Part shown: in pieces, positions 36,376 through 44,447 of the stretch
How positions within the stretch are numbered: the first letter of the stretch is position 1
How the letters are laid out: the number at the start of each line of letters is the position of its first letter
Source of the DNA: Pseudomonas sp. HAR-UPW-AIA-41
GTDB lineage: Bacteria; Pseudomonadota; Gammaproteobacteria; Pseudomonadales; Pseudomonadaceae
Assembly (NCBI RefSeq): GCF_002304225.1
Contig: NZ_NSLB01000012.1
Coordinates: forward strand, 1 to 55,558
Reading direction: 5' to 3'
DNA length: 55,558 nucleotides
The notes under the pieces: generated by a model
Database searches by the model: none
Told to the model about the DNA's origin: nothing
The model's input: the letters and a program-made list of their open reading frames with translations, nothing else
Position numbers and translations under genes: made by a program

Positions 36376-37185
36376 CTACTCCGCTGATGCTGCACGACAC
36401 CCCAGATTGGCTGCTGACACTATGCAGGGCAGGTAGGGCTGCGTAATGCGTGCGTAAGTGCCATCGGCCACGACTGTTGCCAGTACCGCGTTGAATTGCT
36501 CAACAAACTCAGGCTGCAGCGATTTTCGGCTGAACGCGACGACTGCTGGTTCTTCTGATACCACAAGCTGGCTGCGGATAATCTGCCGCGTCAAACCCAG
36601 TTGCTGTAACTCCAGCAGGCCAGTCACCTCGTCGGCAATCAAACCATCCAGACGGCCCGCACTTAGCATTTGCCACGCGCCACGGCGATCAGTCACTGGA
36701 ACAGTGCGAGCCCTGAAGTCTGAATGCTTGATCAGCTCAGCATATTCACTGCTGTAGATCACGCCGATCTGGATACCCAGCCGAAAGTTGCTGTGGCTGA
36801 TATGACTGAGTGAATCAAACGCAAAGCGTCTGGATGCCTCCCGGTTCATGAACAGCACATTGGGAGAGCGGTGGATCGGAGCGGAGAAATAGGCAAAGGT
36901 TTCTCGCTCAGGTGTAATCAGAGCGCCTGGCAGAATATCCAGACTGCCATTTTCCAGATTCCGCAGACCCCGCGCCCATGGCAGCTCGATGAAGCGGGGT
37001 TTACAGTCCATGCGTCTGAGAACCTCACGAAGCAGGTCTGAGGTTGCTCCACGCACATGCATGTTGGAATCAGGCATGTCATAGGGCGGATCGTTTGCCC
37101 AGCGCACGGTCTTTTCACAGGCCCAGCTCAATGCAGGAGCGCTAATAAGTAACAACAGGCACAGCAGTGTTCGTGACTGAGGCAT
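36376..37185 (-). CDS. Periplasmic substrate-binding protein (bacterial SBP family 3)
   Basis: A 269-residue protein with a signal peptide (MPQSRTLLCLLLLISAPALSWA) and an amino-acid-type SBP_bac_3 fold: TVRWANDPPYDMPDS, RGLRNLENGSLDILPGALITPERETFAYFSAPIHRSPNVLFM, LGIQIGVIYSSEYAELI, GAWQMLSAGRLDGLIADEVTGLLEL and PEFVEQFNAVLATVVADGTYARITQPYL. It stands alone without permease or ATPase genes, as do many orphan binding proteins in pseudomonads. Base composition is lower in GC than its neighbours, which may indicate a more recent acquisition or relaxed constraint. Ligand unknown. Confidence 0.8.
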   Translation of the reverse strand: MPQSRTLLCLLLLISAPALSWACEKTVRWANDPPYDMPDSNMHVRGATSDLLREVLRRMDCKPRFIELPWARGLRNLENGSLDILPGALITPERETFAYFSAPIHRSPNVLFMNREASRRFAFDSLSHISHSNFRLGIQIGVIYSSEYAELIKHSDFRARTVPVTDRRGAWQMLSAGRLDGLIADEVTGLLELQQLGLTRQIIRSQLVVSEEPAVVAFSRKSLQPEFVEQFNAVLATVVADGTYARITQPYLPCIVSAANLGCRAASAE

Positions 37186-37293
37186 TGGCGTCTCTGTGTG
37201 GAGGGGCCGTTCTCGAAATGATGTCCATGCGTCTCGCGACTTAACACAGTCTAGCCACAGTGCTCAGCCTGGAAAGGGTTTCAATTAATCTGG

Positions 37294-37962
37294 CTAGGGA
37301 CGGATATCCGGCGCTGGTGTTATCGGTACGCCCTGCGCGAGCGCGGCTTGCTGCTGACGAGCAAGGGCGCGTTGGAATGCCGGTCTGTCCTGCAGGCGAT
37401 CCCAGTAGACTCGTATGTTCGGCGTGAACTGCTCGGCCAGACCCAGGTGCTCCGCCAGCAGCAATGCATAGCCAACCGCAATGTCGGCGGCGGTGAAACG
37501 CATGGCGCAGAGATAGTCGGCCTCGGTCAGAGCATTCTCGACCGCGCGCAAACGGGCCAGGAACCAGCGCTCATAGTCGTTGGCTACCTGCGGCTGTAGC
37601 CGCTCTCCCGTCTCGAAGTGGCGGTAGCGCAGCACCAGCGTCTGCGGAAAGGTCAGTGTGGCATCGCTCATGTGCAGCCAGTTCAGATAGGCCCCGAAAT
37701 GCGCATCGCTGGCTGCGACATCCAGTACTCCCGGGCTGTGCCGGGCGGCGAGGTACTGGCAAATGGCTGCCGACTCAGTCATGTGCACGTGGCCTTCCAC
37801 CAGCAGCGGCACGGTGCCCAATGGGTTTTCTTCCAGATAGTGGCGAGCCAAGGCTCTGGGAGGAAAAGGCCACATGCGCAGTTCATAGGGCAAGCCGAGT
37901 TCTTCGAGCAGCCAGAGTGACCGGAAGGATCTGGCGCTGACGCAATGATGCAGGGTGATCAT
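37294..37962 (-). CDS. Glutathione S-transferase family protein
   Basis: A 222-residue protein with an N-terminal thioredoxin-like domain (MITLHHCVSARSFRSLWLLEELGLPYELRMWPF), the NPLGTVPLLVEG loop containing the cis-Pro, ESAAICQYLAARH, and a helical C-terminal domain with FTAADIAVGYALLLAEHLGL (N-capping box and hydrophobic staple motif of GSTs). The Ser near the N-terminus is the likely glutathione-activating residue. No operon partner; substrate unknown. Confidence 0.88.
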   Translation of the reverse strand: MITLHHCVSARSFRSLWLLEELGLPYELRMWPFPPRALARHYLEENPLGTVPLLVEGHVHMTESAAICQYLAARHSPGVLDVAASDAHFGAYLNWLHMSDATLTFPQTLVLRYRHFETGERLQPQVANDYERWFLARLRAVENALTEADYLCAMRFTAADIAVGYALLLAEHLGLAEQFTPNIRVYWDRLQDRPAFQRALARQQQAALAQGVPITPAPDIRP

Positions 37963-38108
37963 GGTTCGCTCTTCGTGGGGAAGCTGGCGAACAGGTTATG
38001 GTGCTTGAGGGGCGACAGCCAGAGGTCACTCGCAAAGACCTTAACTGTGCTGATGGACTTGCCAGCGTCTTCTCGATGCTGGTTCCGAGTGCGCTGGCAT
38101 CGGAAACG

Positions 38109-38132
38109 AAAAAGCCCTGCATGGGCAGGGCT
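38109..38132 (-). terminator. Rho-independent terminator of tRNA-Gly
   Basis: Minus-strand stem AGCCCTGC/GCAGGGCT (38113-38120 with 38125-38132, four-base loop) followed by a run of five T. It lies 14 bases past the tRNA 3' end. Confidence 0.85.
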
Positions 38133-38146
38133 TGGTCTGAGAGTTC

Positions 38147-38220
38147 TGGAGCGGGCGAAGGGAATCGAACCCTCGTCATGAGCTTGGGAAGCTCAGGTAA
38201 TGCCATTATACGACGCCCGC
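38147..38220 (-). tRNA. tRNA-Gly (CCC)
   Basis: A 74-base cloverleaf on the minus strand: acceptor GCGGGCG/CGCCCGC, anticodon stem TGAGC/GCTCA with loop TTCCCAA (anticodon CCC), T arm GAGGG TTCGATT CCCTT, discriminator T and encoded CCA. A possible promoter lies upstream: TTCCAG (38257-38262), 17 bases, TACAAA (38234-38239). Confidence 0.93.
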
Positions 38221-38288
38221 TTGGACGGCCGTCTTTGTACCAGAATCGGCCTTGGCCTGGAAGCAGGCTGCTGAAATTCCTGAGGTTC

Positions 38289-38978
38289 TCAGAACGCGGC
38301 GACTTCTTCAGTGCTCAGAGCCCGGTAGTGCCCCGGCGGCAGGTCGCCCAGGTCCAGAGGACCGATGCGCTCGCGGTGCAGGCCGATGACCTTGTTCTGG
38401 AAGTGGCCGAACATGCGCTTGACCTGATGGTAGCGGCCCTCGTGCAGGGTCAGGCGGGCGCTGTGGCTGCCGAGGATTTCCAGCTCCGCCGGCAACGTGG
38501 TGAGATCTTCATAGGCGAAATACAGGCCTCGGGCGAACACCTCGATGTACTCGGTGCTGATCGGTTGTTCGGTCAGTACCCGGTAGACCTTGGGCTGCTT
38601 GCTGCCCGGCAGGGTCAGACGCCTGGTCCACAGGCCGTCGTTGCTGATCAGCAACAGGCCGCTGGTGTTGAGGTCCAGGCGGCCGGCCAGGTGCAGGTCA
38701 TCCTTGTCCGGCTCGTCGAGCAGGTCGAGCACCGTGCGGTGTTCGGGATGGCGGGTGGCGCTGACCACGCCTACCGGCTTGTGCAGCATGAAGTAGCGTG
38801 CCGCCTTGCCGGCCTGCAGCAGCTCATCATCCAGCTGCACCCGGCTGAATTCGCGTACCTCGGCCTGGGCGTCGCGGCACGCCTGCCCATCCAGATAAAT
38901 CCGGCCCTGACTGATCAGCTGGCGGGCGTCCTGACGGTTGAAGCGCGGCAGGTTGCTGAGGAAACGATCAAGACGCAT
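38289..38978 (-). CDS. rsuA: 16S rRNA pseudouridine(516) synthase
   Basis: RsuA-type pseudouridine synthase, 229 residues. An N-terminal S4 RNA-binding domain (MRLDRFLSNLPRFNRQDARQLISQGRIYLDGQACRDA) precedes the catalytic domain with AGRLDLNTSGLLLISNDG, which contains the catalytic Asp, and LTLHEGRYHQVKRMFGHFQNKVIGLHRERIGPLDL. The ATG at 38978 overlaps the end of the CWC gene by eleven bases and gives the family's usual length. The S4 domain and C-terminal motifs favour RsuA over RluB/E/F, although these are close relatives. Confidence 0.92.
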   Translation of the reverse strand: MRLDRFLSNLPRFNRQDARQLISQGRIYLDGQACRDAQAEVREFSRVQLDDELLQAGKAARYFMLHKPVGVVSATRHPEHRTVLDLLDEPDKDDLHLAGRLDLNTSGLLLISNDGLWTRRLTLPGSKQPKVYRVLTEQPISTEYIEVFARGLYFAYEDLTTLPAELEILGSHSARLTLHEGRYHQVKRMFGHFQNKVIGLHRERIGPLDLGDLPPGHYRALSTEEVAAF

Positions 38979-39186
38979 CGACAGCCTGACTGGCCAGTTG
39001 TGCGCAGGCCGGGCACAGGCAGGCCTGCTGACGTGCCTCGGCGGGAATGCGTGCCAGGGCATCGGCACTGATCGGTGTGCTGAAACACCAGCAGGGCAGC
39101 GTGGCGGTGGCGGGGTTGGCCAGTGTGCACTGGTTGGCCGCCCCGCACAGCGGGCAGCGCTGCGGGTCGACGGGCGTGTCAGTCAT
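38968..39186 (-). CDS. Cysteine-rich CWC-family protein
   Basis: A 72-residue protein: MTDTPVDPQRCPLCGAANQC, then PCWCFSTPIS (the C-W-C motif) and ACLCPAC. Two Cys-x2-Cys pairs flank the CWC centre, giving a small zinc-ribbon-like protein. It overlaps the upstream DUF4824-type gene by eight bases and rsuA by eleven, a gene order common in Pseudomonas. A metal-binding or rRNA-related role is possible but undocumented. Confidence 0.8.
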   Translation of the reverse strand: MTDTPVDPQRCPLCGAANQCTLANPATATLPCWCFSTPISADALARIPAEARQQACLCPACAQLASQAVDAS

Positions 39187-39979
39187 GCCGGGGCTCCAGC
39201 TGCACATCCTGCACCCAGGGCTCGAGGCGCTGGCCGAAGGCCAGCTCCACCTGATAGCGGGCACGGTGTTGTTCGGGCTGGGCATATTCGGCGCGCAGGG
39301 CGTTGCGGCTGGCCAGCGGCAGGTACAGATCGCCCACGCGCAGTTCGCTGATATGGCCGCGCACGTACCAGCGTTTGTCCTGCTGGTTGAGGCTGGCGCT
39401 GATGCGGGCCGGCACGATGGCATAGCGCTGGCGGTCGGGATAACGCTGGCGCAGGCTGGCGCGGTCGAGACCTGCGGCCACCGCATAGAGGCGACTGTCC
39501 TGCTCGCGGGCGTTTTGCAGTTGCCGCTCAAGGTCCTTGATGTGTTCGGCGCCGGCTTTTCTGCTGCGGGCCTCGGCCAGCTCGGCGGTGGCACGCGCCA
39601 GCTCGCGTTGGTAGGTTGGGCCGTCGAATTCCAGCACCACCAGCGCATTGCGTTCCTGCAGGCGCCAGCGGGCATAGTGTTCCTGACCGTCTTCGGGCAA
39701 CTCATCGAACCCCAGCTCCAGCAGGGCATTGCGCTGCAGCCAGTCGGGGCCGCGCCAGTCGTTGGCACGGCGCCGTTCCTGCTGCCAGTCAAGGCGCAGG
39801 GCCAGGTTGGAGTTTTCCTGTGGGCCGAATTCGCGCCAGGCGAATGGCAGTTCCCGTTCGGACAGGCGCAGCTGGCTGTCCGGCGTGCCGCTGCGGTTCC
39901 AGGCCACGCCAGCCAGGCTCAGGGCATTGCTGATCACGATCAGGCCGGCGGCGGCCAGCAGCAGGCGGGTCGGCTTCAT
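39179..39979 (-). CDS. DUF4824-type protein
   Basis: A 266-residue protein with one N-terminal hydrophobic anchor (TRLLLAAAGLIVISNALSLAGVAW) and a soluble, probably periplasmic region with ELPFAWREFGPQENSNLALRLDWQQE, a charged helix (ELARATAELAEARSRKAGAEHIKDLERQLQ) and RYAIVPARISASLNQQDKRWYVRGHISELRVGDLYLPL. I recognise it as the DUF4824 partner of DUF2157 membrane proteins. The ATG at 39979 overlaps the DUF2157 stop as ATGA. Function unknown. Confidence 0.72.
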   Translation of the reverse strand: MKPTRLLLAAAGLIVISNALSLAGVAWNRSGTPDSQLRLSERELPFAWREFGPQENSNLALRLDWQQERRRANDWRGPDWLQRNALLELGFDELPEDGQEHYARWRLQERNALVVLEFDGPTYQRELARATAELAEARSRKAGAEHIKDLERQLQNAREQDSRLYAVAAGLDRASLRQRYPDRQRYAIVPARISASLNQQDKRWYVRGHISELRVGDLYLPLASRNALRAEYAQPEQHRARYQVELAFGQRLEPWVQDVQLEPRHD

Positions 39980-41046
39980 GGCTGCACCTCCACGGCGAGG
40001 CTGCGACGCAGGCGACGCATCACCAGCAGAACCAGAATGGCCAGCAGACCGAGGAGGAAGAAGAACAGGTACTTGGGCAGGTAGTCCCACCACCAGTCGA
40101 ACACCTTGCAGAACAGGGCAATGACGAACAGCAGCGTGCCGCCGTTGATCAGCTCGGCCTGCTGGCGGCGAATGCCGATGTAGATGGCCAGCGCCGGGAC
40201 GGCGAAGCCGAGCAACTGGTAGATGCCTTCAATCAGATCCGGGTCCAGGCGCAGGTAGCTGCCTTCCCCCCAGTAGCCGAGGATCAGCATCGGCAGCAGC
40301 AGGCAGACTAGACCGAGCATGCGGTACAGCGCCGCAAAGCCGGCGAAGCGGCGCTGCACGGCCAGTTCGGCGCTGGCCAGCATGAGCAGGGCCGGTAGCA
40401 GGAAGTTTTCCGGGCGTTCGACGCAGGCCAGCCAGTCGAGGCCGTCCCAGCTGTGCAGGCGGCTGGCGCAGAAGGCCGTGGCACTGAGCAGACCGAGCCC
40501 GAGCAGCAGGCGCAACTCGCAGGCATAGGCCAGCAGCAGGGCCAGCGCGGCCCAGGCCAGCAGGGCCTGATCGGTGGGCGTGATATTGAAGATCTGCCCC
40601 AGCATGACCAGATTGAGAACGAAGGCGGTAAAGGTCAGCAGCGCCGCCAGCTTGCTGAAGTAGCCGCTGTCATCCAGACGTTGCAGGGCGGCTGTCAGCA
40701 GCAGGCCAAGCAGTGGCGCGGCGATCAGGATGGCGACCTGGCTGGTGCTGCCGAACAGCCCCCAGAACCGGTAGAACAGAAAGAACAGGCTGGCGGCCAG
40801 GGCCAGGGCGCCGAGCAGCGAGGCGATACGCATGCCCAGCGAGAGCTGGTGCGCCTGGCGGCTGTGGTCGATGTCGAAGCGGCTGGCCAGTTCGCCGAGC
40901 AGGCGCTGGTGGTAGCTCTGCACCCGGGCCTGCTGATCGGCCGCCAGTTGCAGCACGCCTTCGCGCTGCAGGCAGTCCAGCTCGGCGCGGAACTGGGCAA
41001 TGCGGTCGCTTCGCTGCTGGGCCTGCGCGCGGTTGTCGATGGTCAT
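39976..41046 (-). CDS. DUF2157-type integral membrane protein
   Basis: A 356-residue protein with a charged cytoplasmic N-terminus (QQRSDRIAQFRAELDCLQREGVLQLAADQQARVQSYHQRLLGELASRFDID) like the DUF2157 domain, then about ten membrane helices, and a basic C-terminus. It starts the DUF2157-DUF4824-CWC-rsuA string, and each junction overlaps. Function unknown. Confidence 0.78.
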   Translation of the reverse strand: MTIDNRAQAQQRSDRIAQFRAELDCLQREGVLQLAADQQARVQSYHQRLLGELASRFDIDHSRQAHQLSLGMRIASLLGALALAASLFFLFYRFWGLFGSTSQVAILIAAPLLGLLLTAALQRLDDSGYFSKLAALLTFTAFVLNLVMLGQIFNITPTDQALLAWAALALLLAYACELRLLLGLGLLSATAFCASRLHSWDGLDWLACVERPENFLLPALLMLASAELAVQRRFAGFAALYRMLGLVCLLLPMLILGYWGEGSYLRLDPDLIEGIYQLLGFAVPALAIYIGIRRQQAELINGGTLLFVIALFCKVFDWWWDYLPKYLFFFLLGLLAILVLLVMRRLRRSLAVEVQP

Positions 41047-41072
41047 GTTGACGTCCCGGTTGTCAGGTGTTG

Positions 41073-42557
41073 TCAGGCACTGGCGCCCGGTTCGCTGGCG
41101 ATCTGGTTGCGGCCGCTCTGCTTGGCCCGGTACAGCGCCCGGTCGGCGCGGGCGATCAGCGCGTCCAGGCCTTCGCCGCCGGTGAGGTTGGTTAGGCCGA
41201 TGCTGATGGTGACCTTGAGCGCCTTGTCCTCCCAGAAGAAGTGCTGCTTCTCCAGCTGGACGCGCAGTTTTTCTGCCAGTTGCCGGGCGGTATCCAGAGG
41301 CGTGTTCTTGAACAGCACGATGAACTCTTCACCGCCCCAGCGGCAGACGATATCCGAACGGCGCAGGGATGCCCGCAGCTGGTTGGCAAAGCCCTTGAGC
41401 ACCACATCACCGGCCAGATGGCCGTGGGTGTCGTTGAGGGTCTTGAAGTGGTCGAGGTCGATGACGATGGCGCTCAAGGGTTGCTGCTCGCGGCGGGCTT
41501 CCTCAAGGGCCTGCCCGGCGAGCATCTCGAAGCCGCGGCGGTTGGGCAGTTCGGTGAGCTGGTCGGTGGCCGCAAGGCGTTCGATGCGCAGCTGGTAGCG
41601 GCGGATCAGCAGGCTGAACAGGGTCATCACGATGGCGGTCACCAGCAGGCACATCAGTATGCTGAGCCACAGCGATTGGCGGATTTCGGCGGTCTGCCCT
41701 CCGTCATGCTTGGTGACGAACAGGTAGTTCTTCAGCTCGGGGATGTAGCGCACATTGACGAAGTAGCGATTGTCCTCGAACTCGTATTCATAGCTGCCGT
41801 CCTGCAGCTTGGGCATCTGCGCGAGCAGGCCGTCGAGGCCATCGATATCGGCAATCGCCTTGCCGGCCCGGTTGCCGAAGGGGCCGCCGGCTTCACCGGT
41901 GAGGCTGATCACGCCTTTCGGGTTGACCAGATACACAGTGCGGTCAAAGCGCTTCTGGTAGGTGTCGATCAGCTTGACCACGCTTTCCACGGACAGGCCG
42001 ACACCGGTAACGCCGAGAAAGTGCTGGGCCTCGTCGAGCACCCGGTAGTTGATGAAGATGGCCATGCTGTCCTGGTTGGCCATGTCGATGTCGACATTGA
42101 TCTCGTAGGGCTCTTTCAGCTCGCGGACACGGAAGTACCAGGCATCACGGGGCTCATCCTGGGCCACCTGCTTGAGGATGCCGCGGCTCTGGAAGTAGGT
42201 ACGGGTCTTTTCCGAAACGAAGAAGCTGGTGAAGGCGTTGTGGCGGTTCTGTACCTCGCGCAGATAGCGGGTGATCTGCCCGACGTCCTGCTCACCGTGC
42301 TTGATCCAGTCGTGCAGGAAGGTGTCGTTGGCCATCATCGAGGCGATCAGCACCGGGCGCACCAGGTCGCGCTGGATTTCCGAGTAGACGTTGTCCGAGG
42401 TCAGCGGCAGTTCGGTGCTGAGGATGCTGCTGCGTACCGCTTTCAGCGAGGTGTAGTAACTGAAGAGGGTGGTGGTGAGGAATCCGCCCAGCAGCAGAAA
42501 CAGCAACAGCAGGCGCAGTGGCCCGAGGGTCCGGTGGCGGCGACTGGTCAGCGGCAT
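41073..42557 (-). CDS. Membrane-bound diguanylate cyclase with Cache-type sensor
   Basis: A 494-residue protein: an N-terminal membrane helix (LRLLLLFLLLGGFLTTTLFSYYTSL), a periplasmic dCache-like sensor (about residues 40-290, with the ...DQ-SMAIFINYRVLDEAQHFLGVTGVGLSVESVVKLI segment), a second helix (SLWLSILMCLLVTAIVMTLFSLLI) and a GGDEF domain. The active site GGEEF (RWGGEEFIVLF) is intact, and an RRSD inhibitory I-site lies five residues before it, so the enzyme should make c-di-GMP with product inhibition. It is transcribed toward the DUF2157 gene with 26 bases between. Confidence 0.92.
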   Translation of the reverse strand: MPLTSRRHRTLGPLRLLLLFLLLGGFLTTTLFSYYTSLKAVRSSILSTELPLTSDNVYSEIQRDLVRPVLIASMMANDTFLHDWIKHGEQDVGQITRYLREVQNRHNAFTSFFVSEKTRTYFQSRGILKQVAQDEPRDAWYFRVRELKEPYEINVDIDMANQDSMAIFINYRVLDEAQHFLGVTGVGLSVESVVKLIDTYQKRFDRTVYLVNPKGVISLTGEAGGPFGNRAGKAIADIDGLDGLLAQMPKLQDGSYEYEFEDNRYFVNVRYIPELKNYLFVTKHDGGQTAEIRQSLWLSILMCLLVTAIVMTLFSLLIRRYQLRIERLAATDQLTELPNRRGFEMLAGQALEEARREQQPLSAIVIDLDHFKTLNDTHGHLAGDVVLKGFANQLRASLRRSDIVCRWGGEEFIVLFKNTPLDTARQLAEKLRVQLEKQHFFWEDKALKVTISIGLTNLTGGEGLDALIARADRALYRAKQSGRNQIASEPGASA

Positions 42558-42641
42558 GCAGAGCGCTCCAAGGCTCGATAGACATGCCCTAGTGTGGCAG
42601 AGGCCGGCGCCGCCAGCGAGTGCGGCGCCGTGCCGCGTGTT

Positions 42642-44447
42642 TCAGCGGCTGGCCAGCCAGGCGCGCCAGCCGCCAAAGGCGGTGATGTCGCTGGCGCCTG
42701 CGAGCCCGTAGCCCTCGCAGATAAAGCCGGTTTCCCAGCTGCCATCGGCCAGTTGCACCTTGCCCAGCCCCAGGGGCGCCGGGATGCCGGTGAGGAAGGA
42801 GCCCAGTTCGCTGCTCGGCAGCTCCCAGACTTCCACGGCAATAGCCGCGCCGCCCTCGGCGACCCGTACCATCCCGGGGCGCTGCACCGGTCCCCCGGCC
42901 AGGGCGTACAGTCGGTAGTCTGGCGAGCTCTGCGTGGCCTCAAGCAGACGGCCGCCGCGCTGCCTGAGCTGCCAGTTCAGCGGCAGGCCATCCAGGTGCG
43001 CGCCGCACACCACCACGCGGGCGCGGTCGTGGCGGGCGAGGGTGGCCGGGGCAGGCGATTCCAGTGTGCGTTCACCGGAAAGCAGCAGGCCATGCTGGCG
43101 CTGCAGGGCATCGGCCAGACCCAGCAGGTACTGATCGGTGAAGGCGCGGCCGAACAGGATCACGCCCCAGGGCAGACCGTTGGCCATAAAGCCCGCGGGG
43201 ACAGCCACTGCCGCGTAGTCGAGCATGTTCATGAAGTTGGTGTAGTAGCCCAGGTCCGAATTGCGCCTGACCGGTTCGGCGTGAAGCTCGTCCAGCGTCA
43301 CCGGGCGCGGGTAGGCCGGTGTCAGTACACAGTCCAGATCGGCGAGGATGCGGTCGCAGATCGCCTTGAGTGCCTGCAGGCGGTACTGGGCGCGGAACGC
43401 CCCGACGGCCGTGGTGCCCGGCGCTTTTTCCAGCACGGCCCTGATCACCGGCAGCACGGCGTCCGGCTGCTCTTCGATCAGCTTGCCGGCGACGCTGTAG
43501 CGCTCGGCCACCCAGGGGCCCTCATAGAGCAGGCGCGCGGCTTCGAGGAAGGGCGCGAAGTCGATTTCCACCGCTTCGCCGCCGAGGGCTTTCAGCTGTT
43601 CGATGGCCTGCGCGAACAGTGCCGGGCTTTCCGGGCAGCCGAGGAACTCCAGCTGTGCCGGCACGCCGAAACGGAAGCCGGCGCGCGGCTTACCGAAGGC
43701 GCTGGCATCGTTCCACAGCGGGTTGGCCCGGCTGTATTCGTCGCGCGCATCCAGCCTGGCGGTCAGCGCCAGCAGCTGGCTGGCCTCAAGGGCGGTGGCG
43801 CTGAAGTAGGTCACGCAGTCCAGCGTGCGGCAGGCTGGCACCACGCCGGCGGTGGAAATCAGCCCCTTGCTGGCCTTGAGCCCGACCAGATTGTTCAGCG
43901 CCGCCGGCACCCGGCCGCTGCCCGCGGTGTCGGTGCCCAAGGCAAAGCTGGCCACGCCCAGCGCCACGGCCAGGGACGAGCCCGCGCTGGAACCGCCGGA
44001 CGGATAGTCCGGATGTACGCTGTTGCGGCACTCACCGTAGGGCGAACGGGTGCCGTTCAGGCCGGTGGCGAACTGGTCGAGGTTGGTCTTGCCCAGCGGC
44101 ACGGCGCCGAGGGCGATCAGTTGCTGGACGACGGTCGCGCTCTCTCCGGGGACATAGGCGAAGGCCGGGCAGGCGGCGGTGGTCGGGATGCCGGCCAGGT
44201 CGATATTGTCCTTGATGGCGAAGGGCACGCCGTACAGCGGCAGCTCGGCCGGCGATTTGCCGTCCAGCGCCGCCAGGTAGGGCTCCAGCTCTTCCGGGCT
44301 GAGCAGGTGGATAAACAGCTTGAACTCGGGATTCAGCGCGGCGGCCTGTTCGCGCAGATCGCCGATCAGCTGGCGCGGGCTCAGGCTGCCGCTGGTGTAG
44401 GCGGCTTTCAGGGCGCCGAGGCGCAAATCATGGGCAAAGGCGGGCAT
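42642..44447 (-). CDS. atzF: Allophanate hydrolase
   Basis: Hydrolyses allophanate to ammonia and carbon dioxide, the last step of guanidine or urea assimilation by the carboxylase route. The 601-residue protein has an amidase-signature domain (GVPFAIKDNIDLAGIPTTAACPAFAYVPG with the catalytic Lys, and YPSGGSSAGSSLAVALGVASFALGTDTAGSGRVPAALNN with the Ser-cisSer pair). A C-terminal domain (RVVVCGAHLDGLPLNWQLRQRGGRLLEATQSSPDYRLYAL) is typical of AtzF/DUR1. The start overlaps the carboxylase stop as TGATG, so the two are translationally coupled. Confidence 0.96.
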   Translation of the reverse strand: MPAFAHDLRLGALKAAYTSGSLSPRQLIGDLREQAAALNPEFKLFIHLLSPEELEPYLAALDGKSPAELPLYGVPFAIKDNIDLAGIPTTAACPAFAYVPGESATVVQQLIALGAVPLGKTNLDQFATGLNGTRSPYGECRNSVHPDYPSGGSSAGSSLAVALGVASFALGTDTAGSGRVPAALNNLVGLKASKGLISTAGVVPACRTLDCVTYFSATALEASQLLALTARLDARDEYSRANPLWNDASAFGKPRAGFRFGVPAQLEFLGCPESPALFAQAIEQLKALGGEAVEIDFAPFLEAARLLYEGPWVAERYSVAGKLIEEQPDAVLPVIRAVLEKAPGTTAVGAFRAQYRLQALKAICDRILADLDCVLTPAYPRPVTLDELHAEPVRRNSDLGYYTNFMNMLDYAAVAVPAGFMANGLPWGVILFGRAFTDQYLLGLADALQRQHGLLLSGERTLESPAPATLARHDRARVVVCGAHLDGLPLNWQLRQRGGRLLEATQSSPDYRLYALAGGPVQRPGMVRVAEGGAAIAVEVWELPSSELGSFLTGIPAPLGLGKVQLADGSWETGFICEGYGLAGASDITAFGGWRAWLASR

